NCBI GenBank assembly: GCA_030377945.1
Contig: JAUCGD010000020.1
Location: forward strand, 1 to 29,720
From: Desulfobacterales bacterium HSG17
GTDB lineage: Bacteria; Desulfobacterota; Desulfobacteria; Desulfobacterales; Desulfococcaceae
DNA length: 29,720 bases
Direction of reading: 5' to 3'
This document shows positions 17,691-24,456 of this stretch, piece by piece; position 1 is the first letter of the stretch, and each line of letters opens with the position of its first letter. A program made the position numbers and the translations under genes. Below the pieces are notes generated by a model. That model was not told the origin of the DNA, made no database searches, and was given only the letters and a program-made list of their open reading frames with translations.

Positions 17691-17982
17691 GGTTTGATCT
17701 CTCCTTTTTCTATTTTTCTAAAATATTATGAATTAAAAGTAATTAATTGTTTAAAAAGGGAATATCCTTTTTTGCCTGCTTTATTTATCTACTTTATTTA
17801 TCTGGTTTATTTACTGGAAAAAAATAATCATACATTTTACTTTGTAAAGTTAAATTGTGCATGATTTTTTAATATTTTTTTCAAATTGATATTTTGCGTA
17901 AAGGCGCAATTATCCTGTATATTATCAAGAACCTGATTTTAAAATAAACTGACTATTTTTGAAATATTTGTCAGAATTGACA
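17691..17982. promoter_or_regulatory. AT-rich upstream region of groES with two small inverted repeats
   Basis: This 292-base gap must hold the groES promoter, on the minus strand, and the end of the FmdB-type gene behind it. I see no CIRCE element (TTAGCACTC-N9-GAGTGCTAA) and no convincing sigma-32 -35/-10 pair. Two small inverted repeats stand out: TTGCG-N6-CGCAA at 17894-17909, and ACTTTGTAAAGT near 17840-17851. Either could be an operator; there is no direct support. Confidence 0.3.
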
Positions 17983-18255
17983 TTAAGAAGTTTTTTCTTT
18001 ACTCTTAACTGCTGTATCTGTTTTTGCAGCCACAGGCTCTGCTTTTTTATCAACAGCTTTTTTATTATCTTTGGATTTATTAGCATAATCAGTTACATAC
18101 CAGCCAGATCCTTTAAGATGAAAAGAGTTTTGCGACATAAGTTTATGAAGGCTGCCTGAACAATATCTGCATATTGAAAGCGGAGCATCAGAAATTTTCT
18201 GTAAAGCTTCCTCAAGCTTTCCACACTGCTCACATTCATACTCATATATTGGCAT
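17983..18255 (-). CDS. FmdB-family zinc ribbon protein
   Basis: A 90-residue protein opening MPIYEYECEQCGKLEEALQKISD, then CRYCSGSLHKLMSQNSFHLKGSGWYVTDY. The pairs CxxC at C8/C11 and C29/C32 form a single zinc ribbon, and the KGSGWYxTDY motif is typical of FmdB/CxxC_CxxC_SSSS proteins. The last 35 residues are a Lys/Ala/Asp-rich disordered tail with no motif. The family is widespread and named after a putative formamidase-operon regulator; molecular function is not settled. AGGAG precedes the ATG. A promoter-like pair lies upstream at 18340-18367, so it is probably transcribed on its own, away from groES. Confidence 0.85.
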   Translation of the reverse strand: MPIYEYECEQCGKLEEALQKISDAPLSICRYCSGSLHKLMSQNSFHLKGSGWYVTDYANKSKDNKKAVDKKAEPVAAKTDTAVKSKEKTS

Positions 18256-18339
18256 TTTATAAATCTCCTGAAATTAAATTAAGATAATAATATATTGAAG
18301 AATAAGGATTTTATAAATCCTCCCGTACAAGTCAAAACT

Positions 18340-18367
18340 AATATAGAGCATGTTTTCAGCTTGTCAA
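18340..18367 (-). promoter_or_regulatory. Candidate sigma-70 promoter for the FmdB-type gene
   Basis: On the minus strand TTGACA (complement of 18362-18367) is followed after 16 bases by TATATT (complement of 18340-18345). It lies about 85 bases before ATG 18255 and downstream of the stop of the HELVH gene. Confidence 0.5.
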
Positions 18368-18397
18368 GAACCGTAAATTTTTTTTTTGGAAATCAGA

Positions 18398-18985
18398 CTA
18401 TACTCTGTGGTCTTCACACCATTTGCGGTAAAATTCAAGGACTTCTTCCATGTCATTTACAGGTGACAATTCTATTATTTCACGAGTGCGCTCATGCACC
18501 CTGATTTCCTCGGCCATTTTTTCTTTGGATGTTGCGTCAAAGTGCTGAAGAAATTTACAAAATCTTACAATATGAACCAACTCATGGACCACAATATAAA
18601 GCATAAAAGGAAAGAGCTTTATTTCATGGGACTGTTTTATTTTTGATAAAACAGCATGATCCTGAATACATATTTTATAAAAATCATAGGTTGATGAACC
18701 CAGGCTTGTTCCCTTGCGTTTGACCTCATAACGGATAACCTGGGCAAAAGGACCGTAAACAATTTCATCTTCATTAAGCTGGGTAAGGGTTTTTATATCA
18801 TATTTAAGATTTATCAATTGACTTGAAGACATTTTATAATAATTGCTTACAAGTTCTTCTGCCCTGGCTACGGAATCATTAACAATTTTAATATCCTGCT
18901 CATTAAAATGTTTCAGGACCCTGTTTTTATATGGCAAATGTAAAGCCGATGAATGTAAAGAAGGTGGATGTAAAATAGGTTTCAT
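18398..18985 (-). CDS. Putative zincin-like protein with HELVH motif, function unknown
   Basis: A 195-residue cytoplasmic-looking protein, with no signal peptide or membrane segment. Near residues 135-139 is HELVH, preceded by the hydrophobic run LFPFMLYIVV, as in HExxH zinc metallopeptidases. About 22-28 residues later EEIRVHERTREIIE offers possible third metal ligands. The N-terminal half (NEQDIKIVNDSVARAEELVSNYYKMSSSQL...) is mainly helical. I do not recognise a named family. It could be a peptidase-fold protein or an inactive relative. No ribosome-binding site precedes ATG 18985, so the true start may lie downstream; the first 15 residues (PILHPPSLHSSALH) look non-conserved. It diverges from the bS22-type gene 83 bases away. 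Confidence 0.6.
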   Translation of the reverse strand: MKPILHPPSLHSSALHLPYKNRVLKHFNEQDIKIVNDSVARAEELVSNYYKMSSSQLINLKYDIKTLTQLNEDEIVYGPFAQVIRYEVKRKGTSLGSSTYDFYKICIQDHAVLSKIKQSHEIKLFPFMLYIVVHELVHIVRFCKFLQHFDATSKEKMAEEIRVHERTREIIELSPVNDMEEVLEFYRKWCEDHRV

Positions 18986-19068
18986 TATAAATAATTATAG
19001 ACAAACAGCTTTAAATGGTGTTATCGTTTTCTGATTTATAAAATTTATTAAAGATTGGGGGTGATCTG

Positions 19069-19164
19069 TTGGGCAGTGTTGTTAAAAAACGAAGGAAAAA
19101 AATGAGAAAGCATAAACATCGTAAGCTTTTGGCTCGTACCCGCCATCAGCGAAGAAAGAAATAG
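19069..19164 (+). CDS. Small basic ribosomal protein bS22 / AURKAIP1-COX24 domain protein
   Basis: A 31-codon gene, translated as MGSVVKKRRKKMRKHKHRK and then LLARTRHQRRKK, with 19 Lys/Arg/His residues in the full product. The pattern GSVxKKRRKxMxxxKHRKLLxRTRxQRRK is that of the AURKAIP1/COX24 domain family, whose mycobacterial member is the 30S protein bS22. The start is TTG 19069, supported by the GGGGGTGAT ribosome-binding site (19057-19065) and because the family motif begins right there. ATG 19102 would cut off the GSVxKKRRK part. A terminator follows 35 bases later. The gene stands alone between a divergent and a convergent neighbour, and its size and start codon make it easy to miss. 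Confidence 0.88.
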   Translation: MGSVVKKRRKKMRKHKHRKLLARTRHQRRKK

Positions 19165-19198
19165 GTAATATTATGATACCTTATATTTCTTTTAAAAC

Positions 19199-19240
19199 GG
19201 AAAAAGCACCTGCATATATTTGGTGCTTTTTCCTTTTTTT
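19199..19240 (+). terminator. Intrinsic terminator after the bS22-type gene, probably bidirectional
   Basis: A perfect 12-bp stem (GGAAAAAGCACC / GGTGCTTTTTCC) with an 11-base loop, followed by seven T. It also lies 3 bases past the hflC stop on the other strand, with an A-rich left arm, so it may serve hflKC too. Confidence 0.88.
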
Positions 19241-19242
19241 AT

Positions 19243-20202
19243 TTACGGAAGTTCGGAATAACCCTTAAAATATTTAAAAACTTCAGAATCTGTTGAAAGA
19301 AACAAAGAAGTATTAGTTTCAAGAGCTGAACTATAAATTTCAAGGGTTTTTGTAAAAGAATAAAATTCAGGATCCAGATTAAAAGCATCTGCAAAAAGTT
19401 TTGTTGCTTCAGCATCAGCTTTACCCTTGATTTCCTGTGCTTCCTTGTACGCTTCCGATGTTATGCGCTTTAATTCCCTTTCCTTTTCACCCCTGATTTT
19501 CTGTGCCTCTCCCTTACCTTCTGACCGAAATTTTTCAGCAATCTGCTTTCGTTCCGCTATCATACGATTATAAACGGATTTTCTAACAGTATCAACATAA
19601 TTGATCCGTTTTATCTTAACATCAACAAGTTCTATACCAAATTTATCAAGTTTTGGCTGGGCCTGCTTTAAAATATCTGTGGTTATTTGTTCTCTTCCTA
19701 TGGTAATATTATATTCAGTATCAATATAATCATTTCTTTCATCATCTGTTTTCAGTTCAAGGGTTCTATTTGTTTTTCTCACGGTTTCAATAAGCCGGTT
19801 GGATGTTATAAAGTTTCTGACTGCCGGATCTATAATATCATTAAGTTTTATATTTGCCTTGAATATGCTGTCATTTACATCTATTCCGCCAACTGTCTGA
19901 AGAAATTTGATAACATCAACAATCTTCCATCTTGCAAAAGCATCTACCCATATATAGGTTTTTTCCTTTGTAGGAACCTGTCCTGGATCACCATCCCATT
20001 GCAGCAGATTTTTAGGATAACGCAAAGCCTGCTGAATAAAGGGAATCTTAAATTTCAAACCTGGTGTTATTTTAGGTTCTCCAATAATCTTTCCAAACTG
20101 GGTAATAACAACCTGCTCTGTTTCATCCACCATATAAGCTGATGTAAATAAAATAAAAAAAACAAATATCAGTAAACCTGTTAAAATTCCTTTAGTTTTC
20201 AT
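19243..20202 (-). CDS. hflC: HflC, membrane protease-regulator (SPFH/prohibitin family)
   Basis: A 319-residue protein with one N-terminal membrane anchor (about 7-24, GILTGLLIFVFFILFTSAYMV). The SPFH domain begins VDETEQVVITQFGKIIGEPKITPGLKFKIPF. It continues with an Arg/Glu/Lys-rich coiled coil (MIAERKQIAEKFRSEGKGEAQKIRGEKERELKRITSEAYKEAQEIKGKADAEATKLFADAF), an HflC hallmark. With HflK it forms a periplasmic cage around the membrane protease FtsH and limits its action. Its ATG overlaps the hflK stop by 4 bases (20199-20202), so the two are translationally coupled. Length is close to the E. coli protein. Confidence 0.97.
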   Translation of the reverse strand: MKTKGILTGLLIFVFFILFTSAYMVDETEQVVITQFGKIIGEPKITPGLKFKIPFIQQALRYPKNLLQWDGDPGQVPTKEKTYIWVDAFARWKIVDVIKFLQTVGGIDVNDSIFKANIKLNDIIDPAVRNFITSNRLIETVRKTNRTLELKTDDERNDYIDTEYNITIGREQITTDILKQAQPKLDKFGIELVDVKIKRINYVDTVRKSVYNRMIAERKQIAEKFRSEGKGEAQKIRGEKERELKRITSEAYKEAQEIKGKADAEATKLFADAFNLDPEFYSFTKTLEIYSSALETNTSLFLSTDSEVFKYFKGYSELP

Positions 20203-21221
20203 TTGCCTGCACCGCTTTCTTTTCCGAGATTGAGTAAGGGAAGAACATTTTTTTGCTCAGCATCAATAATATATTTTTGCTCAATTTTAGGTAAAATATC
20301 CTTTAAGGCTTCCAGATAAAGGCGCCTTTTAGTTACATCTTTAGCTTTTACATATTCATTATACACAGCTCTAAAACGTGCAGAATCACCTTTGGCCCTG
20401 TTTACCCTGTCAAGGGAATAACCTTCTGCTGCTTTTATTGTCCTGTCTGCCTCTCCTTTGGCAGTGGGTATGGCCTTATTATAATCCTCTTTGGCCTGGT
20501 ATATCATCTGTTCTTTTTCCTGGGTAGCCTGGTTTACCTCATTTAACGACGGTTGAACAGCTTCAGGCACGTCAGTTTTTTTCATTTCAATTGTGCCAAT
20601 ATGGATACCTGTTTCAGCCTGGTCAAGCTCTTTTTGCAAAAGCTCCCTGGCTTCAACTGCTATCTCATCCCTTTTGCTGATAACTTCATCAATACTCCTG
20701 TCTCCTATAACAAGACGCATGGTTGCCTCAGACATATCTCTGAGAAACCTCTGAACATCACGTACTTTAAATAGATAGTTATAAGGATCTTTTATCTTGT
20801 ATTGAACAATCCAGGGAACAAGACCTACATTAAGATCACCTGTCAGCATTAATGCAGCGTTATTTGATTCCTGAGAGTACCGGGATTCCCTTGTTCCAAG
20901 GGAAAGAGCACCGAATTCTTCTGTTCTCACAAGCATGATGTTAACCTTTTTAACAAGTTCAATCCCTGCCGGCAATTTAAAATGAAGACCGGGCTGAGTG
21001 GTTCTCACATATTTACCAAAGCGCTGGATAACACCTACTTCACCTGGCTTAACAGTATAAAACATGGATGTACTAAATAAAGCTGCAATAAGCAGCAATA
21101 TTAAAAATACCCCTCCCGGCATTTTAAAATCATTAATTTTTTTAACAAATTCATCAATTTGAGGAGGAATATCCCCCTTTTTCTGCTGTTGCTCTTTAAG
21201 TTTTTCCCAATCCCAACTCAT
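20199..21221 (-). CDS. hflK: HflK, FtsH protease modulator (SPFH/prohibitin family)
   Basis: A 340-residue protein. A cytoplasmic N-terminus (MSWDWEKLKEQQQKKGDIPPQIDEFVKKI) leads to a membrane helix at about 37-57, then the SPFH domain (YTVKPGEVGVIQRFGKYVRTTQPGLHFKLPAGIELVKKVN). A coiled-coil region follows (EKEQMIYQAKEDYNKAIPTAKGEADRTIKAAEGYSLDRVNRAKGDSARF), then a short C-terminal tail. It lacks the long Gly-rich N-terminus of the E. coli protein (419 residues), as is common outside Gammaproteobacteria. It partners HflC, encoded directly downstream with a 4-base overlap. A promoter-like pair lies at 21321-21349. Confidence 0.96.
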   Translation of the reverse strand: MSWDWEKLKEQQQKKGDIPPQIDEFVKKINDFKMPGGVFLILLLIAALFSTSMFYTVKPGEVGVIQRFGKYVRTTQPGLHFKLPAGIELVKKVNIMLVRTEEFGALSLGTRESRYSQESNNAALMLTGDLNVGLVPWIVQYKIKDPYNYLFKVRDVQRFLRDMSEATMRLVIGDRSIDEVISKRDEIAVEARELLQKELDQAETGIHIGTIEMKKTDVPEAVQPSLNEVNQATQEKEQMIYQAKEDYNKAIPTAKGEADRTIKAAEGYSLDRVNRAKGDSARFRAVYNEYVKAKDVTKRRLYLEALKDILPKIEQKYIIDAEQKNVLPLLNLGKESGAGK

Positions 21222-21320
21222 TTAATTATCCCTGTCTGTGTTTATGACCAGTCTGTGTTTATAATACGATCATATGCATTACAATATTACATGTTTCACA
21301 TGCTGTAAATAAATTTTCTT

Positions 21321-21349
21321 TATCTAAGTTAGACAAGCTTTTAAGTCAA
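21321..21349 (-). promoter_or_regulatory. Candidate sigma-70 promoter for hflKC
   Basis: On the minus strand TTGACT (complement of 21344-21349), a 17-base spacer, then TAGATA (complement of 21321-21326). The leader to ATG 21221 would be about 95 bases and contains a 12-base direct repeat, GTCTGTGTTTAT, read on the plus strand at 21234 and 21251. Confidence 0.5.
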
Positions 21350-21430
21350 GGAGAAACCGTTTTTCAGTACGATTATACAATTTTTATTTTCTATATAGCC
21401 CAGTCAAAAAAAATTATCTTAAAGTCTATA

Positions 21431-21460
21431 TTGACACCTTATATATGTGTATGCTGTATA
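21431..21460 (+). promoter_or_regulatory. Candidate sigma-70 promoter directly before the DciA-like gene
   Basis: TTGACA (21431-21436), an 18-base spacer, then TGTATA (21455-21460); TATAGT at 21457-21462 is an alternative with a 20-base spacer. Transcription would start near 21467, almost on ATG 21470, so the message may be leaderless or nearly so. Confidence 0.5.
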
Positions 21461-21469
21461 GTGTTAAAT

Positions 21470-21778
21470 ATGGAAACAAATAAAAAAGAATTTGAACACA
21501 TTGGCAATATCATTGAAAAGACTTTAAAAAGCTACCGCAAAAAAACAGACGGTGAACTGGTCAGGATATGGGAAATATGGGATAATACAGTAGGGCCTGC
21601 AATTTTTGAAAATGCACGGCCCGCAGCTTTTAAAGGAAAACTTCTTATCATCAATGTAAGCAGTTCAACATGGATACATGCTCTCCAGTTTCAAAAAGAT
21701 ATAATTATAGATAAGGTTAATAATGCACTTGGGAAAAAGCTGGTTAAAGACATTCAATTTAAAGTCGGAGTATTATAG
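21470..21778 (+). CDS. DciA-like (DUF721) protein
   Basis: A 102-residue protein with the DUF721/DciA core: IGNIIEKTLKSY ... ELVRIWEIWDNTVGPAIFENARPAAFKGKLLIINVSSSTWIHALQFQKDIIIDKVNNAL. The W-xx-VG-x-A pattern and the KGKLLIINVSSSTW strand define the family. DciA-type proteins load or activate the replicative helicase DnaB in most bacteria that lack DnaC; the short form seen here is only the core domain. A longer frame back to TTG 21431 would start on the promoter -35 box and add MTPYICVCCIVLN, so I prefer ATG 21470. No ribosome-binding site is visible, in keeping with a leaderless message. The next gene starts 3 bases after its stop. Confidence 0.8.
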   Translation: METNKKEFEHIGNIIEKTLKSYRKKTDGELVRIWEIWDNTVGPAIFENARPAAFKGKLLIINVSSSTWIHALQFQKDIIIDKVNNALGKKLVKDIQFKVGVL

Positions 21779-21781
21779 CCT

Positions 21782-22507
21782 GTGAATGATTTAACATATG
21801 ACAGTTTTTTTAATGGCAGACTTCAGGTTATGCAGCAGCACAAAGGCTATCGTTTTTCCATTGATGCTGTGCTTCTGGCACATCATGCAGGTTTGTATCA
21901 GGGAAGAACCGTACTTGATCTTGGAGCAGGCTGCGGCATAATCCCGCTGATTCTTGCATTTGAAAATCCTGATAAACATATTTCAGGAGTTGAAATTCAA
22001 AAAGAACTTGCAGATATTGCAATATCAAATGTTATAGCAAATAATATGAAAGAAAGAATTAGGATTTTATGCCGGGATATGAAATCATTAAGCCATAAAG
22101 ATGTTCCAGGCCCTTTTGACCTGGTTGTAAGCAATCCTCCATATAGAAAACTTAATTCAGGACGGATGAACCCTGATTCCCAAAAAGCCATTGCAAGGCA
22201 TGAAATCAAAGTATCCATGCCTGATGTACTTCAAACTGCAAGGAAAATGCTCAATATCTCAGGTTCTTTTTTAACAATTTATCCGGTTGAACGACTGGCT
22301 GAACTTCTGTCAATGATGCATAATTTGAAGCTTGAACCAAAATATCTGCGCATGATTTACTCCAAATGGAATTCCGAAGCTAAACTTGTTATAGCTGAAG
22401 GAGTAAAAGGAGGACGGCCAGGAATAAAAATCGGCCCCCCCCTGATAATATATGAGTCAGACGGAAGATACACTGAAGAAGTTAACAGGATATTTATGCA
22501 ATATTAA
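21782..22507 (+). CDS. TrmN6-like tRNA1(Val) (adenine-37-N6)-methyltransferase family protein
   Basis: A 241-residue class I methyltransferase. SAM motif I is VLDLGAGCGIIPLILA (about 44-59), the acidic motif II SGVEIQKELADIA follows, and catalytic motif IV is NPPY near residue 118 (DLVVSNPPYRKLNSGRMNPDSQKAIARHEI). The Asn-Pro-Pro-Tyr and the RMNP...ARHE stretch are typical of the YfiC/TrmN6 group, which methylates N6 of A37 in tRNA1(Val). The start is GTG 21782, 3 bases after the DciA-like stop, so it is coupled to that gene. The stop TAA 22505-22507 overlaps the stop of the convergent DUF1015 gene. The exact tRNA substrate is inferred from the family only. Confidence 0.85.
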   Translation: MNDLTYDSFFNGRLQVMQQHKGYRFSIDAVLLAHHAGLYQGRTVLDLGAGCGIIPLILAFENPDKHISGVEIQKELADIAISNVIANNMKERIRILCRDMKSLSHKDVPGPFDLVVSNPPYRKLNSGRMNPDSQKAIARHEIKVSMPDVLQTARKMLNISGSFLTIYPVERLAELLSMMHNLKLEPKYLRMIYSKWNSEAKLVIAEGVKGGRPGIKIGPPLIIYESDGRYTEEVNRIFMQY

Positions 22508-23847
22508 GATTTTAGGGGGTTGAGTACCTGCCCGGTAATTACTTTGGGATAAAAATAAGTTGACTTTCTTGGCATGATTAATCCTTTACTGGCAATTTGC
22601 TGAACCTGTTCTATCTTTGTAGGATTTAATATAAAAGCCATATCACATTCATTATTCAAAACTTTTTTGACAGCTTCCTGGGGAATGGTTGTATAGGATA
22701 TAAGCTTTTCATTATCCAGTCTGGCCTGGTCAAAGCCTAATATTTCCATAAAAATCAATCTTGTCAGAACACTAACATCCAGTTCTCTTAATGTTTGGCC
22801 CAGTTCTTCTGCAAACAATTTCTCCATTACACCAGGTTTTAAGGTAAGCAGATATAAATCCGGGTTATTTTTCATAAAAACGCCGATTGTTTTGCTGTCA
22901 GCTCCGCCGGCAAGGAGTCCGGAAATAAAATCATCAGGAATTTTATCTGATTCCAAATTATTATCCAAATTGATATAAGGTATCACAGAAAGATCAAAAT
23001 ATTGTTCAGCCTTTGAAATAAAGCAGTCAATAATGTCTGAATCAATCTCTTTTAACAAACGGTGGGCAGGAAGAATTAACATTCCGGGATCCTGCATACT
23101 TGCAAGATACATCATAACATAATTGGCAGGATGCTCAGGTGAAAAATCAGGATCTGTTTCTGCAAGCCGGTCCCGATAATTAAGGGCGGTTTCATACCTG
23201 TGATGACCGTCAGCAATAAACAATGTTTCAGACTTCATCTGTTCTGCCACATACTGGTGTACAGCAGGATCTGTTATACGCCATAAAACCTGGCGATGCC
23301 CTGCCATATCTGTAAAATCAGAATCAGGTGTTTTATCTTTAACTTTATTTTTCAAAGTTTCAAGAATATTATCAGGATCAGAATATAAAGAAAAAATCGG
23401 ACTGAAATTCATATGAGATGTTTTCATTAATTCCAGTCTTTCCGATTTAACCCCGGAAAAGGTCTTTTCATGGGGCAGAACCACGCCTTTTTCAAAAGGT
23501 TCAATACCCACACAGGCTATAAGCCCGTAACGTGTTATTCTTTGACCTGACTCCATAAATTCAATAGATGTAAAATAAAGAGCAGCAGCATTATCTCTTA
23601 GCAAAATTTCCTGTTTCTGCCATTTCAAACACCAGTCAGCAGCGCGTGTATAGCGGTTTTCTTCCGGGGTATCATTTTCAGATATTTTTCCCAGTATAAG
23701 CCTGATAATATTCTGGGGATGTTTTTTATGATACATTTCCTGTTCATCAGGAGAAATAACATCATAAGGAGGAGCAGTTACATCTACAAGATTATTTATT
23801 TTCTCAGGATTATACACAACTCCCCTGAAAGGGATAATTTCAGCCAT
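22504..23847 (-). CDS. DUF1015 family protein
   Basis: A 447-residue cytoplasmic protein matching DUF1015 throughout. It opens MAEIIPFRGVVYNPEKINNLVDVTAPPYDVISPDEQEMYHKKHPQNIIRLILGK, has LYFTSIEF and RYGLIACVGIEPFEKGVVLPHEKTFSGVKSERLELMK in the middle, FIADGHHRYETALNYRD near 215-235, and YTTIPQEAVKKVL near the end. The GHHR motif and its sequence context are reminiscent of a nuclease-like or ParB-related core. The biochemical role is not known to me; it is sometimes found near serine-biosynthesis genes in other genomes, which is not the case here. AAGGAG precedes the ATG. It converges on the methyltransferase with overlapping stop codons and no terminator in between. Confidence 0.85.
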   Translation of the reverse strand: MAEIIPFRGVVYNPEKINNLVDVTAPPYDVISPDEQEMYHKKHPQNIIRLILGKISENDTPEENRYTRAADWCLKWQKQEILLRDNAAALYFTSIEFMESGQRITRYGLIACVGIEPFEKGVVLPHEKTFSGVKSERLELMKTSHMNFSPIFSLYSDPDNILETLKNKVKDKTPDSDFTDMAGHRQVLWRITDPAVHQYVAEQMKSETLFIADGHHRYETALNYRDRLAETDPDFSPEHPANYVMMYLASMQDPGMLILPAHRLLKEIDSDIIDCFISKAEQYFDLSVIPYINLDNNLESDKIPDDFISGLLAGGADSKTIGVFMKNNPDLYLLTLKPGVMEKLFAEELGQTLRELDVSVLTRLIFMEILGFDQARLDNEKLISYTTIPQEAVKKVLNNECDMAFILNPTKIEQVQQIASKGLIMPRKSTYFYPKVITGQVLNPLKS

Positions 23848-23984
23848 TTTTAACTCCTTGTTTTCAAATTATTAAATGCTGCAAACAAATACTAAAAAGG
23901 ATTCTATTATTCAAGGGAAAACATTATTATACAAACAGATACAAACTAATGCTTTAAAAAATCTTTTTTTATTCATAAGACCAT

Positions 23985-24012
23985 TGACAGAGGAAGTGAA
24001 AAAGTATATTGA
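23985..24012 (+). promoter_or_regulatory. Candidate sigma-70 promoter for the tRNA-Ser pair
   Basis: TTGACA (23985-23990), a 16-base spacer, then TATTGA (24007-24012), about 30 bases before the mature 5' end of tRNA-Ser(CGA). The -10 box is imperfect, but the position suits a tRNA operon. Confidence 0.45.
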
Positions 24013-24042
24013 AGCATACCTTTTGTCTGATAGATGAGGTGA

Positions 24043-24132
24043 GGAGAGGTGGCCGAGAGGCTGAAGGCCCCGCTCTCGAAAAGCGGTATCCTGCCAAAAG
24101 CGGGATCGTGGGTTCGAATCCCACCCTCTCCG
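24043..24132 (+). tRNA. tRNA-Ser (anticodon CGA)
   Basis: A class II tRNA. The acceptor stem is GGAGAGG / CCTCTCC with discriminator G at 24132 and genomically encoded CCA at 24133-24135. The anticodon stem CCGCT / AGCGG holds the loop CTCGAAA, giving anticodon CGA (reads UCG). A long variable arm (ATCCTGCCAAAAGCGGGAT) and the T-loop GTTCGAATC are intact. Confidence 0.97.
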
Positions 24133-24199
24133 CCATGAGAGGAAGTATCTGACTAAAAAAATGGCTATATGTCTACGTTATAAAGGTCTGCAATATTAC

Positions 24200-24290
24200 G
24201 GAGAGATGACCGAGCTGGCTGAAGGTGCACGACTGGAAATCGTGTGTGTCGTTTATAGCGGCACCGAGGGTTCGAATCCCTCTCTCTCCG
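24200..24290 (+). tRNA. tRNA-Ser (anticodon GGA)
   Basis: A class II tRNA. The acceptor stem is GGAGAGA / TCTCTCC, with discriminator G at 24290 and encoded CCA at 24291-24293. The anticodon stem CACGA / TCGTG holds the loop CTGGAAA, giving anticodon GGA (reads UCC/UCU). The long variable arm and GTTCGAATC T-loop are present. It lies 64 bases after the CCA of tRNA-Ser(CGA), with no promoter seen between, so the two are probably co-transcribed. Bases 24203-24322 recur inverted at the right end of the window. Confidence 0.97.
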
Positions 24291-24322
24291 CCATAAAAAA
24301 GTATAATAATCCTTTCCCCCTG
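24203..24322 (+). repeat. 120-bp inverted repeat, internal copy
   Basis: Covers all but the first three bases of tRNA-Ser(GGA), its CCA and 29 bases of 3' flank. The reverse complement is identical at 29601-29720. Identity stops at 24323, and the other copy stops at the last base of the window. Confidence 0.95.
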
Positions 24323-24456
24323 TTTTTAATTTCGGTGTTTGAATTCCTTAGTCTATTTTAAGTTTATTGGTTTATGTTTATGGCTTTATATTTATGGGAA
24401 ATTTATTAAAATACTATTATACAGCCCTTTTAGGCTGATATTCAGGAAATTATCTT

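Noticed and set aside
24161..24361. 66-codon plus-strand open frame
   Set aside because: It runs across tRNA-Ser(GGA) and its flanks and has no ribosome-binding site or recognisable protein.
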